The position numbers and the translations under genes were made by a program. From Prolixibacter bellariivorans ATCC BAA-1284 (lineage in GTDB: Bacteria; Bacteroidota; Bacteroidia; Bacteroidales; Prolixibacteraceae), in assembly GCF_000621705.1 (NCBI RefSeq), contig NZ_JHXO01000011.1:186001-250000 (forward strand): a DNA stretch of 64,000 nt, read 5' to 3'. Each line of letters opens with the position of its first letter. Positions within the stretch are counted from its first letter, which is position 1. The notes beneath the pieces are model-generated. The model was not told where the DNA came from and searched no databases. It saw nothing but the letters and a program-made list of their open reading frames with translations. Shown in pieces: positions 1 to 9,839 of this stretch.

Positions 1-2589
1 GTTCTGAAAGGCGCAACTGCTTCCGCTCTTTACGGTTTCCGTGGAGAAAACGGCGCGATTCTGATTACGACAAAAAATGGTAGTAACAATAAATTGGGGG
101 TATCTGTTGATGTCTCCTCAAATACCATGTTTAGCGCCGGCTTCCTGGCGATTCCGGAAAAGCAAAGTGTGTATGGTCGTGGTACAGCTTATGTTTATAA
201 TATCAACTCTGATCAGTCCTGGGGAACCTTTATGGATGGAACCGTTAGAACACAATGGGATCCGATTGCAAAGGAATTCCGGGATTACCCATACCTGCCT
301 GTTGGGAAAAACAATTTTAAAAACTTCCTGGAGCCGGGTTATGTTACCAATAACAATGTAAGTGTCGCTTTTAAAACGGATAAAATTGCGTTGAGGAGTT
401 CGTTGAACTGGACTAAGAACAAGGGACAGTATCCTAATTCGATGTTGAATAAGTACACCTATACACTGGGTGGCGATATTACTCTCGATAAGTTTAAATT
501 TTCATCGAATATGTCGTATACAAAAAGGGAAACGCCTAACATGGGTTCCAATGGTTATACTTCATACGACCCGATGTATACACTGCTTATCTGGTCATCA
601 GCCGATTTTAACATTCTCGACTATAAAAACAACTACTGGCTGATACCGGGCCAGCTGCAGAACAACCAGTTTGGATACCATTTTGATACCAATACGTACA
701 GTGGTAAAAATCAGAACGACCCGTATTTTGACCGATATCAACGTACCAATGAGCAATCGCGTGATATTTTTAACGCCGATCTGACGACAAGTTATGATAT
801 TGCCCCATGGTTGACTGCCACACTTCGTGGAGGTCTCGATTTCTTTATCAATCGCGGACAGTTGAGGATATCGCAGGGATCATACACTTCTTCAGGTAAC
901 ACGGGTATTCCCGGAAATCCTTATACCTGGAATGGTAGTCGGACTGGAGCCTACCTGACTGGTAGAACGCAGGGATATAGTATCAACAGTGATTTCCTGT
1001 TGACCGGTAGCCGGACTTTCCTTGATGATTTTGATGTAGAATATCTCGCCGGGGGAACCATGTTCTACGACCGCAGCGATAACATCAACGCTGAAACCGT
1101 CGGTGGTATTTCTATCCCGGAATACTTCTCGCTGAACGCTTCTGTAAATCCGGCAGCTGTTGGCGAAAGTACTACTCAGAGGCAGGTCAATTCACTCTTT
1201 GGCCGGGTCGCACTTTCGTGGAAGAAAATGCTTTTCGTGGATGTAACCGGCCGTAACGACTGGGTGTCCATGTTGGCCAATCCGAATGTACCCAAAGCGG
1301 ACCGCTCTTATTTCTATCCGTCCATTTCCGGTAGCTTTGTGGTATCAGAGCTTCTGCCATCTACCAAAGGTTGGTTGGATTTGATGAAATTCAGGGGTTC
1401 CTGGACACAAGCAAAAACGCCGCCTAATCCGTACACCATTAACAGTGTTTTCTCCGTAAATCCGGGTACCTGGAATGCACTGAACGGAGCTACAGCACCG
1501 AGTTCGTTATATCTGAACACATACAGCCCGAACTCTTACACCACAACGGAAGTTGGTTTTCAGGCAATGACGTTCAAGAAGCGCTTTACTGTGGATGTTA
1601 CTTACTATGCGAAGCATATTTTTGATATTCTAAAACTGGGTCCGTTGTCATCAGCCACCGGATATACCGGTATTTATCTGAATACAGATGAACAACGATC
1701 CAACCGTGGATGGGAAGTCGCTGTTACGGCTACACCGCTGAAAACAAAAGACTGGCAGTGGGATGTTGGTGCCAACTGGTCGACCCATAAACAAGTTTAT
1801 ACGAAACTCGATTCAACCTATACTTCCAATTATGGAAAACCCTGGGTGAAGGTTGGAGAACGCACAGACGCTTTTACAACCAAAGATTACCTGCGCGTTC
1901 CTGACGGAGAATATGCCGGACAGCTGATTTACAATACCAGCGGGCGGGTTATGAGAAGCAGCTACACTACCTTATATGGTTATAGCGACCCGGACTGGAT
2001 TTGGGGTTTCAACACGACCTTGCGATATAAGAATTTCAGTTTGTACATGTCGTTCGATGGAGTTGTCGGTGGTTTGATGCCTACCCGGACCGAAAGTTAT
2101 ATGTGGCAAGCCGGGGTGCATCCCAACTCGGTAACCGAAGCCCGTAAACAAGATGTTGAGGATCCGAGTAAGGGACACTACATAGGAGATGGTGTTCAGG
2201 TTATATCCGGGTCGGTGACCTATGATCCCAATGGTAATATTCTTACCGATAACCGGCAATATGCTGTAAACGATTCGACTGAGACTTACAAGCAAGCGGT
2301 GCAGGATTTTCATAACTCAAGTGCATGGGGGGGCAGTGCCAATCCTAATGATATATATGCCAGAACCTTCCTGAAACTTCGTGAGGTGTCGCTGACTTAT
2401 ACTGTTCCGGATAGATTCCTGAATAATTGGGGAAGAGGAATTATTAAAGGGGCATCCATTGCCTTTGTGGGACAGAATGTACTGTTTTGGGCCAAGGATT
2501 TTAAATATTCTGATCCAGACGGTGGTAGCGAAGATTTTTCTGATCCTTCGGTAAGATATCTTGGAGGTAATATTAAACTGACATTTTAA
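1..2589 (+). CDS. SusC/RagA-family TonB-linked outer-membrane transporter, 5' truncated by window
   Basis: The frame is open from base 1, and the first residues read VLKGATASALYGFRGENGA, the end of the SusC plug domain, so about 150-250 N-terminal residues (signal peptide, CarboxypepD_reg-like domain, TonB box) lie outside the window. The rest is the beta-barrel, rich in aromatic and alternating residues, and it ends in a hydrophobic strand with a terminal Phe (GNIKLTF) as expected for BAM-dependent insertion. Proteins of this family import oligosaccharides with a SusD lid; the SusD gene follows 12 bp downstream. The GH16 and GH2 genes behind it suggest a beta-glucan or mixed-glucan substrate, by context only. 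An ATG at 94 is internal and not the true start. Confidence 0.95.
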   Translation, partial: VLKGATASALYGFRGENGAILITTKNGSNNKLGVSVDVSSNTMFSAGFLAIPEKQSVYGRGTAYVYNINSDQSWGTFMDGTVRTQWDPIAKEFRDYPYLPVGKNNFKNFLEPGYVTNNNVSVAFKTDKIALRSSLNWTKNKGQYPNSMLNKYTYTLGGDITLDKFKFSSNMSYTKRETPNMGSNGYTSYDPMYTLLIWSSADFNILDYKNNYWLIPGQLQNNQFGYHFDTNTYSGKNQNDPYFDRYQRTNEQSRDIFNADLTTSYDIAPWLTATLRGGLDFFINRGQLRISQGSYTSSGNTGIPGNPYTWNGSRTGAYLTGRTQGYSINSDFLLTGSRTFLDDFDVEYLAGGTMFYDRSDNINAETVGGISIPEYFSLNASVNPAAVGESTTQRQVNSLFGRVALSWKKMLFVDVTGRNDWVSMLANPNVPKADRSYFYPSISGSFVVSELLPSTKGWLDLMKFRGSWTQAKTPPNPYTINSVFSVNPGTWNALNGATAPSSLYLNTYSPNSYTTTEVGFQAMTFKKRFTVDVTYYAKHIFDILKLGPLSSATGYTGIYLNTDEQRSNRGWEVAVTATPLKTKDWQWDVGANWSTHKQVYTKLDSTYTSNYGKPWVKVGERTDAFTTKDYLRVPDGEYAGQLIYNTSGRVMRSSYTTLYGYSDPDWIWGFNTTLRYKNFSLYMSFDGVVGGLMPTRTESYMWQAGVHPNSVTEARKQDVEDPSKGHYIGDGVQVISGSVTYDPNGNILTDNRQYAVNDSTETYKQAVQDFHNSSAWGGSANPNDIYARTFLKLREVSLTYTVPDRFLNNWGRGIIKGASIAFVGQNVLFWAKDFKYSDPDGGSEDFSDPSVRYLGGNIKLTF

Positions 2590-2601
2590 TCCAATAGAAC
2601 T

Positions 2602-4131
2602 ATGAGAAATCTAACATATATCTTTGTTTTGATATTTTCTCTCTTTACGGCAGTTTCCTGCAGTAACTTTGAGGAGATCAATACAGATCCAAATAAAACA
2701 AATGAGGTTACGTCCTCGATGCTTGCAACACAGGTATTGAAAGATACATACCGGTTTTGGAACCCGAACCCTGCTGATTTTACTTCCGGTAACTTGTTTA
2801 ACAAGCACATTGCCATGCTGGAAACAAATCCGAATCCGGGGCAATACTATTATTCATATTCGCCTTATGGTAGTTTTGGTTCTTACTCCAGATTGACGGA
2901 TCTTAAATTTATGGTCCAATACGCAGAAGGTTCAAAATTTGAATCATCTTACAAAGGACTAGAACTTTTCCTGAAAGCCGCATATGGATTCTCAGCAACT
3001 TTGTCTATGGGAGATGTACCTTACTCCGAAGCCGGAATGGCGACCGACGGTATTACTCAACCTAAATACGATAAACAGGCAGATGTATTTGCCGAAGTTT
3101 TGAGTGATCTGCAAAAAGCTGAATCGTACTTTGCTGAGGGCACCAATTTCGATGGCGACATCATGTACGGCGGGGATGTGACGAAATGGAGGAAGCTGTG
3201 TAATGCCATGCAGTTGAAGGTCATTCAAACGATGAGTAAACATGCAACATCAGAACAAAAAGCACGTTTTGCTGCCATTGTCAATGCCGGGAATTTGATG
3301 ACCAGTAACGACGATAACTTTAAACTGGTTTACACTGACAACCCAAATGCAACATATCCGATGTATAACGGCGAAGAGCGTAGACAGTACACAGGAGTTA
3401 CGCAGTTGGTTGTCAATTCGCTGAAGAATCTCAATGATCGCCGCTTGTTCTATTTCGCGGAACCGGCACAGGCACAAATTGATGGTGGACTGACCGAGTC
3501 GGATTGGGATGCCTATGTGGGAGCTCCTTCTGATATGCGTGCAGAACAGCTGGCACTGAATAATGCCGATGGCGACTATTCTTTACTGAATAAACGTTAT
3601 GTTGCTTTCATGGATAACGATCCGATGCTCTATTTTACTTATTCAGAGCAGTGCTTCATTATTGCGGAAGCCATCGAAGAAGGTTGGGTTTCGGGTGATG
3701 CTCAGCAATATTATCAAAACGGGGTGAAAGCCCAGTTGGAATATTACATGAACCTTCCTCACACGGCTGATTATGTGCACGGAATGGCTATCGATCAAAA
3801 CTACATTGATAACTACTTTACCGGCGCTGCAGCTTATGCTACCAGTGGAACCAAAGAGGATCGCTTGCATCAGATCTGGACACAACGTTGGTTGATTGAT
3901 TTCTTCCAGGGTAACGGAGGAAACTACCCGCAATTTCTGCGTACAGGCTACCCGGTTTATCCGCTGAATCCTTCGACAAGCCTGAACCCGGAAGATCCGA
4001 CCGTATATCCTAAGCGCTGGATGTACCCAACGGATGAACAAACTAAAAATCCGGTCAATTATCAAAAAGCCATTGACGATCAGTATAATGGATACGACGG
4101 AATCAACCAGGTTCCGTGGTATTTGAAGTAA
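2602..4131 (+). CDS. SusD/RagB-like surface glycan-binding lipoprotein (SusD-like_2 type)
   Basis: The product has 509 residues. A short hydrophobic leader ends in the lipobox-like AVSC with Cys20, followed by an Asn-Phe-Glu-Glu stretch and the NTDPN signature typical of SusD-like_2 proteins. It should sit on the outer surface, cap the SusC barrel encoded immediately upstream and capture the oligosaccharide. Late features such as DRLHQIWTQRWLIDFFQGN match the C-terminal TPR-containing fold of the family. The gene is separated from SusC by 12 bp, so both are one transcription unit, and a strong hairpin follows the stop. Substrate cannot be read from the sequence. Confidence 0.93.
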   Translation: MRNLTYIFVLIFSLFTAVSCSNFEEINTDPNKTNEVTSSMLATQVLKDTYRFWNPNPADFTSGNLFNKHIAMLETNPNPGQYYYSYSPYGSFGSYSRLTDLKFMVQYAEGSKFESSYKGLELFLKAAYGFSATLSMGDVPYSEAGMATDGITQPKYDKQADVFAEVLSDLQKAESYFAEGTNFDGDIMYGGDVTKWRKLCNAMQLKVIQTMSKHATSEQKARFAAIVNAGNLMTSNDDNFKLVYTDNPNATYPMYNGEERRQYTGVTQLVVNSLKNLNDRRLFYFAEPAQAQIDGGLTESDWDAYVGAPSDMRAEQLALNNADGDYSLLNKRYVAFMDNDPMLYFTYSEQCFIIAEAIEEGWVSGDAQQYYQNGVKAQLEYYMNLPHTADYVHGMAIDQNYIDNYFTGAAAYATSGTKEDRLHQIWTQRWLIDFFQGNGGNYPQFLRTGYPVYPLNPSTSLNPEDPTVYPKRWMYPTDEQTKNPVNYQKAIDDQYNGYDGINQVPWYLK

Positions 4132-4163
4132 AGGGTGAATTTGATTAGTAAAAATGTGGATGA

Positions 4164-4195
4164 AATGGGGGAGAGCTAAGCCTCCCCCATTTTTT
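4164..4195 (+). terminator. Intrinsic terminator or attenuating hairpin after SusD
   Basis: A 10 bp perfect stem (4164-4173 with 4182-4191, AATGGGGGAG paired with CTCCCCCATT) encloses an 8 nt loop and is followed by a run of T. It lies between SusD and the GH16 gene, so it probably lets SusC/SusD be expressed more strongly than the enzymes downstream, or ends the transcript altogether. Confidence 0.8.
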
Positions 4196-4259
4196 ACGGT
4201 ATATAATAATTACCCGGATGACATTCCGGTAAAACGAGTAAAACGAAACACCAAACGTC

Positions 4260-5027
4260 ATGAAACAAAAAATAATATTCCTTTCAGTCATTTTATGTCT
4301 TGTTTCTTTCAGTGCATTTTCTCAGTTTACTCAGGGTTACAAATTGGTTTGGCAAGACAATTTCGACGGAAATTCGCTTGATACCACATCCTGGAACAAT
4401 CGGGTAATGAAACCGGGAACGGTGAACAACGAGTTGCAGCGTTACACCGACGGCAAAAACGTGGAAGTAAAAGATGGCAAGCTGATTATTGAAGCGAGAC
4501 ACGAAAATGATGAATATACTTCCGGAAGAATCAACACGAGAGGCAAGCATACTTTCACCTATGGAATTGTTAAAATGAGAGCGAAGTTACCGGCAGGTGT
4601 GGGCACATGGCCCGCATTGTGGATGCTGGGAGCGGACATTCAGGAAGTAGGTTGGCCGGCTTGCGGAGAGTTGGATATTATGGAGCATGTAGGCAAAAAG
4701 CCTGGCTTCATCCATTCCTCCATACATAATCCGTCGGGTTACGGAGCAACACCTTATACGGGAATCGTGGAAATAAAAGATCCTTACACTCAATTTCATA
4801 TATACAGTATGGAATGGACGAAAGACTTCATTACCTTCTACGTGGATGGAAAGAAAATATACCATTATCAACCGAAGGAGAAAAACATAAAGAACTGGCC
4901 ATTCGATAAACCTTTCTACCTGATTTTTAATATCGCGATTGGTGGTAATATGGGAGGTTCGAAAGTCGATAATAGCTGCTTCCCAACCGATATGGTGGTT
5001 GACTGGGTAAAAGTATATCAGAAGTGA
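4260..5027 (+). CDS. GH16 endo-beta-1,3-glucanase (laminarinase-type), secreted
   Basis: This 255-residue protein has a signal peptide (about residues 1-21, ending AFSQ) and a single GH16 jelly-roll domain. The catalytic motif GELDIMEHVG lies at 136-145, giving Glu137 as nucleophile, Asp139 as helper and Glu142 as acid/base. The extra Met between Asp and Glu is the beta-bulge form found in laminarinases and lichenases. The flanking WPALWML and the C-terminal VDWVKVYQK also fit the family. No lipobox is visible, so the enzyme is periplasmic or released, unlike the two lipoprotein GH16 enzymes at 24342 and 27821. The position behind a SusC/SusD pair supports a beta-glucan role. Confidence 0.92.
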   Translation: MKQKIIFLSVILCLVSFSAFSQFTQGYKLVWQDNFDGNSLDTTSWNNRVMKPGTVNNELQRYTDGKNVEVKDGKLIIEARHENDEYTSGRINTRGKHTFTYGIVKMRAKLPAGVGTWPALWMLGADIQEVGWPACGELDIMEHVGKKPGFIHSSIHNPSGYGATPYTGIVEIKDPYTQFHIYSMEWTKDFITFYVDGKKIYHYQPKEKNIKNWPFDKPFYLIFNIAIGGNMGGSKVDNSCFPTDMVVDWVKVYQK

Positions 5028-5078
5028 TGTCTCCCAAAGGATTGTTTTGGATTGACTAATAAATAATAAAATACAAGC

Positions 5079-5924
5079 ATGAAGAAGCTGTTTTTTCTGA
5101 TTCTGGCGATTGTCTTTATTGAGGTGGCGCAGGCTCAAAACCTTAAGTTGATGACCTACAATCTCCGGTTGGCACTGCCGTCCGATGGATTGAATTCCTG
5201 GGAACACCGGAAGGATTTTATGGTCGACCAGCTGAATTTTTATGCACCCGATATATTTGGAACACAGGAAGGATTACCGAATCAAATAGACTACCTGAAT
5301 AAGAAGCTAGAAGGTTATAAGTCGATTGGTCAGGGGCGCGAAGGCGGCAGTAAAGGAGAGCATGTCGCCGTTTTTTACAATGCTAACCGCTTCAAGGTGT
5401 TGGTGCATCATACTTTCTGGTTGTCGGAAACCCCTGATAAAGTTTCGAAGGGCTGGGATGCGGCTTATCTTCGGATTTGCACGTATGGCCTTTTCTACGA
5501 CAAGTTGACGCATGAATCGTTCTGGGTTTTCAATACCCATCTGGACAACAAAGGGGAGCTGGCTCGCAAAAATGGTATCGCTTTGGTGCTGAAAAAAATG
5601 AACGAAATCAACACCGCCAACCTGCCGGTTATTTTCATGGGCGACCTGAATTCGACGCCGGAGAGTGATGTTATTCAGGAAATCGACAAGAGTTTCAACC
5701 AATCCAAAACACTTAGCGAAACCAAGCCGTTTGGTCCGGATGCTACTTTCAACGGTTTTCAATGGGATATAAGACCTACCAACGGCATCGATTACATCTT
5801 TATTAAAAAGGAAGCACCCATTGCTGTGAAGAAATACGCCGTGTTGCGCGATAGTCGGGATCACCGTTTCCCGTCTGACCACTTTCCGGTTTTCACCGAG
5901 GTGGCTTTTACCAACGATAAATAG
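5079..5924 (+). CDS. Secreted endonuclease/exonuclease/phosphatase (EEP) family protein
   Basis: The 281-residue product carries a signal peptide (to about residue 19, QAQ) and one EEP/DNase I-like domain. Visible family landmarks are the Asn in TYNLRL, the Glu in GTQEG, GDLNSTP with metal-binding Asp and Asn, the Asp in GIDYIF, and the SDHFPV motif with the paired Asp-His. The catalytic set looks complete, so a metal-dependent phosphoesterase is expected. Its true substrate (nucleic acid, sugar phosphate or phospholipid) cannot be told. It sits 51 bp behind GH16 in a glycan locus, and a paralogue of nearly the same length lies at 10601. Confidence 0.88.
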   Translation: MKKLFFLILAIVFIEVAQAQNLKLMTYNLRLALPSDGLNSWEHRKDFMVDQLNFYAPDIFGTQEGLPNQIDYLNKKLEGYKSIGQGREGGSKGEHVAVFYNANRFKVLVHHTFWLSETPDKVSKGWDAAYLRICTYGLFYDKLTHESFWVFNTHLDNKGELARKNGIALVLKKMNEINTANLPVIFMGDLNSTPESDVIQEIDKSFNQSKTLSETKPFGPDATFNGFQWDIRPTNGIDYIFIKKEAPIAVKKYAVLRDSRDHRFPSDHFPVFTEVAFTNDK

Positions 5925-5973
5925 AAATCGTGCAATTGTACGGAACTTTCATTCTACGAAAGTTTATCTGACA

Positions 5974-6010
5974 GATTGGGTATTTCTTGCTGTGCAGGAT
6001 TTACCCAATC
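5974..6010 (+). terminator. Possible weak hairpin terminator between EEP and GH2 genes
   Basis: A 9 bp perfect inverted repeat (GATTGGGTA at 5974-5982, TACCCAATC at 6002-6010) encloses a 19 nt loop. There is no good T-tract after it, so it may be an RNA-stability hairpin and not a terminator. A smaller AACTTTC/GAAAGTT repeat lies just upstream. Confidence 0.35.
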
Positions 6011-6085
6011 ATTATGTTGTAAATTATTTTGCCGGAAAATCCTGTTCTTGCTAAATTCAAACCTTCAATAAAACCTTCGTGAATC

Positions 6086-8719
6086 ATGAGCCGACGACTG
6101 CTATATCTAGCTTTTCTCTTGTTTCTGAACTCTTCGGTTTGGGCTGCTCCCATCATCAAAACCAGCTTGAATAGTGGCTGGTTTTTCCAACAAACCGATC
6201 ATCCCGACAGTACAAAATGGGAACCGGTCAATGTTCCTCATACCTGGAACGCGAAAGATGCATTTGACGATCAGCGGGGATATTATCGCGGAACGGGGTG
6301 GTACCGGCGAAATTTATATGTGGATGCTGGCTGGAAAGGACAGAAACTTTTTCTCGATTTTGAAGGAGTCAACAAAATAGCAACTGTTTTTATCAATGGG
6401 CAGAAAGTTGGCGAGCACAAAGGCGGTTACACGGCTTTCAGTTTTGATATCTCTCCATACGTGCATTACGGTTCGGACAATGATTTGCGCGTGGAAGTGA
6501 GCAATGCACCCGATCCGCAAATTCCTCCGCTGGAAGCTGATTTCACTTTTTACGGAGGCATTTACCGTGACGTGTGGCTCAAAGTGGAGAATCCCATTCA
6601 TTTTGCTTTCGCGAAATATGCGACTCCCGCAGTTTACGTGAATACGCCTCAGGTTTCTGCCGAATCTGCTCAGGTGAAGGTTCGGGGAACCGTTCGAAAC
6701 GAGTCCGGAAAAACGAATCGTCTGCTTGTTCGTTCTGAGATTTTTTCCCCGGAAGGGAAGCTCGTGGCGGTGCTGAACAAGGTGTTTACCGTAAGAAGAA
6801 ATAGTGATCGCGATTTTGAGATGGTTTCGAAACCATTAGATAAACCGCAGCTTTGGTCGCCCGATGCTCCTAACTTATATACCGTAAAAACCACGGTGCA
6901 GCTTTACCATAGCAATAGCATTCTCGACCGGGTGGAGAGTCCGTTGGGCTTCCGGTGGTTTAAAGCTGATCCGAATTTGGGATTTTTCCTGAACGGAAAG
7001 CCATTGAAACTGCACGGACTGAACCGTCATCAGGATTATCCGGGATTGGGAAATGCCTTGCCTGATGATTTGCATAAAAAGGATTTTGAGCTCATTAAAA
7101 AAATGGGAGCTAACTTCGTCCGGTTAGCGCACTATCCGCAGGCGCCAGAGGTGTATCGCGAATGCGATCGGCTGGGGTTGCTTGTGTGGAGTGAAATCCC
7201 GGTGGTGAATGAAATTACCGAATCGAAGGAATTCACGGAGAATTGTTTGAATATGCAGCGGGAACAGATTCATCAAACCTACAATCATCCTTCGGTGGTG
7301 ATGTATGGTTACATGAATGAAGTGTTTATCCGGTTGGCCTATACAAAGCAACTGTCGGACAGTGTCCGTAACCGGAAAATCAAAAATACGCTGAAGCTGG
7401 CGCGAGAACTGGATTCGTTAACCCGAAGCGAAGCGCCCGGCCGGTTAACCGTGATGGCCTTGCATCAGAATCCCATCTATAATAAAACAGGAATTGCCGA
7501 TATTCCGCAGGTAATTGGATGGAACCTGTACATGGGCTGGTACGGTGGTAAGTACAGTGATTTGGGCAGTTTCCTCGACAGACAGCACGCGGAACATCCG
7601 AACCGCTGTATCATGCTTTCGGAGTACGGTCCCGGAAGCGATGTCCGGCTGCATACCGATCATCCGGAAGTGTGGGATTACTCCGAAGAATATCAATTCC
7701 TTTCTCATGCCAGCTATCGTTCCCAGGTGGACGAGCGTCCCTATGTAATGGGGATGGCTGCGTGGATTTTTGCCGATTTTGGTTCGGAAGGCCGCGCTGA
7801 TGCGATTCCGCACATCAACCAGAAAGGTTTGATGACGTATAACCGCACGCCCAAGGATGTTTATCACTATTACCAGGTGATGAACGATAAATTGCCGCGG
7901 GTAGCCATTACCGGAACAAATTATACCAACCGGACCTATGTCGCGGATGAAAACGGAAAGTCGAAGCATGAGGTTTGGGTGTTCACCAATTCAGGACAGG
8001 TGACGCTTTACCGAAACGGCGAGTGGATTAATTCACAGAAACCGGTCGACGGCATTGTGAAGATGCAGGTTCCTTTCGTTTCAGGGCCCAATAAACTTTT
8101 GGCGGTGACTGATATGGCGGAAGATTCGCTGGTGGTTAATGTAAAAATGATTCCGCGAAAGCTCACAGCCGGTGAATTTCATACCATCCGCGTCAATGTA
8201 GGCAGCAATTGCAATTTCCATGATGAGTTGACCGGTGAAAACTGGATTCCTGACCAGCCATATCAGCCGGGAAGTTTTGGGTATGTCGGCGGCGATATCT
8301 ATCATTCAGTTACCTGGAAAGCATTAAGTACACAGGCGAACATTAAAGGTACAGATGATGATCCGCTTTATCAAACCATGCGTGAAGGGTTGAAAAGCTA
8401 TCGGTTCGATGTGCCGGAAGGTTGTTACAAGGTGACCTTGCTGTTTGCCGAACCCAATTCGAAGGCGGGGCAGCCACAATTGATTTATAACCTGATGAAC
8501 GATAGGGCGAAGCAGGAATCTGATGTCCGAAGTTTTGGGATTTCGATGAACGGAGAACAAGAAGTCGGGCATTTCAACCTGGCACGAGATTATGGTGCTT
8601 TGCGGGCAGTAAAGAAGACTTTTGTGGTGAATGTGGATAAAGGCGAAGTTCTTTCAGTTCAATTTTTGCCTGAGCATGGAAAAACTCTTCTTAGTGGCAT
8701 CCGTATCGAAAAACGTTGA
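6086..8719 (+). CDS. GH2 beta-galactosidase-type glycoside hydrolase with malectin-like C-terminal domain
   Basis: The protein has 877 residues with a signal peptide ending near WAA (residue 21). The order is sugar-binding jelly roll (about 25-180), Ig-like domain (about 190-295), TIM barrel (about 296-590), then a malectin-like domain from about 690 (VNVGSNCNFHDELTG and a Trp-x-Pro-Asp-Gln segment). Acid/base is Glu412 after Asn411 in GYMNEV, and the nucleophile is Glu513 in LSEYG, so both catalytic residues are present. NQKG follows the barrel. Family members are retaining exo-beta-galactosidases, glucuronidases or relatives; the exact sugar is not determined here. It is probably co-transcribed with the esterase whose ATG lies 33 bp after its stop. 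Confidence 0.9.
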   Translation: MSRRLLYLAFLLFLNSSVWAAPIIKTSLNSGWFFQQTDHPDSTKWEPVNVPHTWNAKDAFDDQRGYYRGTGWYRRNLYVDAGWKGQKLFLDFEGVNKIATVFINGQKVGEHKGGYTAFSFDISPYVHYGSDNDLRVEVSNAPDPQIPPLEADFTFYGGIYRDVWLKVENPIHFAFAKYATPAVYVNTPQVSAESAQVKVRGTVRNESGKTNRLLVRSEIFSPEGKLVAVLNKVFTVRRNSDRDFEMVSKPLDKPQLWSPDAPNLYTVKTTVQLYHSNSILDRVESPLGFRWFKADPNLGFFLNGKPLKLHGLNRHQDYPGLGNALPDDLHKKDFELIKKMGANFVRLAHYPQAPEVYRECDRLGLLVWSEIPVVNEITESKEFTENCLNMQREQIHQTYNHPSVVMYGYMNEVFIRLAYTKQLSDSVRNRKIKNTLKLARELDSLTRSEAPGRLTVMALHQNPIYNKTGIADIPQVIGWNLYMGWYGGKYSDLGSFLDRQHAEHPNRCIMLSEYGPGSDVRLHTDHPEVWDYSEEYQFLSHASYRSQVDERPYVMGMAAWIFADFGSEGRADAIPHINQKGLMTYNRTPKDVYHYYQVMNDKLPRVAITGTNYTNRTYVADENGKSKHEVWVFTNSGQVTLYRNGEWINSQKPVDGIVKMQVPFVSGPNKLLAVTDMAEDSLVVNVKMIPRKLTAGEFHTIRVNVGSNCNFHDELTGENWIPDQPYQPGSFGYVGGDIYHSVTWKALSTQANIKGTDDDPLYQTMREGLKSYRFDVPEGCYKVTLLFAEPNSKAGQPQLIYNLMNDRAKQESDVRSFGISMNGEQEVGHFNLARDYGALRAVKKTFVVNVDKGEVLSVQFLPEHGKTLLSGIRIEKR

Positions 8720-8751
8720 ATCCAATCATAAATCAGATAAAGTATCGAAGC

Positions 8752-9717
8752 ATGAAGAGAAACGTATTTACACTATTGCTGACGTTGTTCATCGCTGCTG
8801 GTGTATCGGCACAAACTCGCTACAAAGATGATATTGCCAGTGGTTTTGTCAAGAAAACTTACACGTATGCAGTGAAAGATGGTCAGGAGTTGAAGATGGA
8901 TATCTATTTCCCGGAAGGTGATAAAGCGACCGACCGTGCAGCGTGGATTCATGTTCACGGTGGTGGATTTTCCGGTGGAACACGGGATGCGAAAGCCGAT
9001 GTGAACTTGTGTACTCACCTGGCAAAGAAAGGGTATGTAACGGCGTCTATTTCGTACCGGTTAACCCGGAAGAAAGACGGTTTTGGTTGTGATGTGCCGG
9101 CCGATAAGAAGATGGATACTTTCCGGAAAGCGGTGAGTGATTTGCGCAGTGCCACGGCTTTTATGTTAAAAAATCACGCAAAATTTGGCATCGATACCAG
9201 CCGTATTATTATTTCAGGAAGTAGTGCGGGCGCCGAAACAGTTTTGAATGCGGCTTACCGTCCGGTAACGCAATGGGTGGAAGGAAAGCAGGAATTGCCT
9301 ACCGGATTCCGTTATGCGGGAGTGATTTCTTTTGCAGGCGCCATGGTCAATGCAGCCAATATTTCGGCTGAAACAGCCATTCCTACGATGATGTTTCATG
9401 GAACGGCTGACAACCTGGTGCCTTATGCCACGGCGCCTCACCACTATTGCAGCATCGACAGTCCGGGCTACATGATGTTGGATGGCTCGTACACGATTGC
9501 GAACCGCTTGCGCAAACTGGGAAAAACTTATTGGCTGGAAACCCGCTGCGGTGCCGGCCACGAAATGTCGGGCTTGCCCATGACACAATCGGTGGACGAT
9601 ATTGTCGATTTTGCTTACAACTACATTATCCAGGGCAAGAAAGCGCAAATTCACACCATCGACAAGAGTCCGAAGTACAAAAAGGGGGATTCTCTTTATG
9701 ATTTTTGCGACAACTAG
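8752..9717 (+). CDS. Secreted alpha/beta-hydrolase (esterase/lipase-like)
   Basis: I start this at the ATG at 8752, which opens a normal signal peptide (MKRNVFTLLLTLFIAAGVSA); the frame is also open from a TTG at 8716 that overlaps the GH2 stop codon, but that gives a poor leader. The product has 321 residues. Motifs are HVHGGGFSGG (oxyanion-hole region), GSSAGA (nucleophile Ser elbow), FHGTADNLVPY (catalytic Asp region) and GAGHE (catalytic His), so the triad is complete. It resembles feruloyl or acetyl-xylan type esterases of Bacteroidota glycan loci, and may remove acyl groups from the glycan processed by the GH2 and GH16 enzymes upstream. That substrate is inference. Confidence 0.85.
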   Translation: MKRNVFTLLLTLFIAAGVSAQTRYKDDIASGFVKKTYTYAVKDGQELKMDIYFPEGDKATDRAAWIHVHGGGFSGGTRDAKADVNLCTHLAKKGYVTASISYRLTRKKDGFGCDVPADKKMDTFRKAVSDLRSATAFMLKNHAKFGIDTSRIIISGSSAGAETVLNAAYRPVTQWVEGKQELPTGFRYAGVISFAGAMVNAANISAETAIPTMMFHGTADNLVPYATAPHHYCSIDSPGYMMLDGSYTIANRLRKLGKTYWLETRCGAGHEMSGLPMTQSVDDIVDFAYNYIIQGKKAQIHTIDKSPKYKKGDSLYDFCDN

Positions 9718-9745
9718 GCAGACAAACATTAAAAGCATAAACCAG

Positions 9746-9777
9746 GCAGTCTCTCGGAAACGGAGGCTGCTTTTTTG
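9746..9777 (+). terminator. Intrinsic terminator of the first glycan locus
   Basis: An imperfect stem with G-U pairs (GCAGTCTC near 9746 with GGAGGCTGC at 9762-9770) is followed by six T. It closes the SusC-to-esterase operon. Confidence 0.8.
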
Positions 9778-9839
9778 TTTGGAAACATTTTAAATAGATG
9801 TCCGTAAACGCTTGTAGTATAAATTCTTAATTGACGCTT

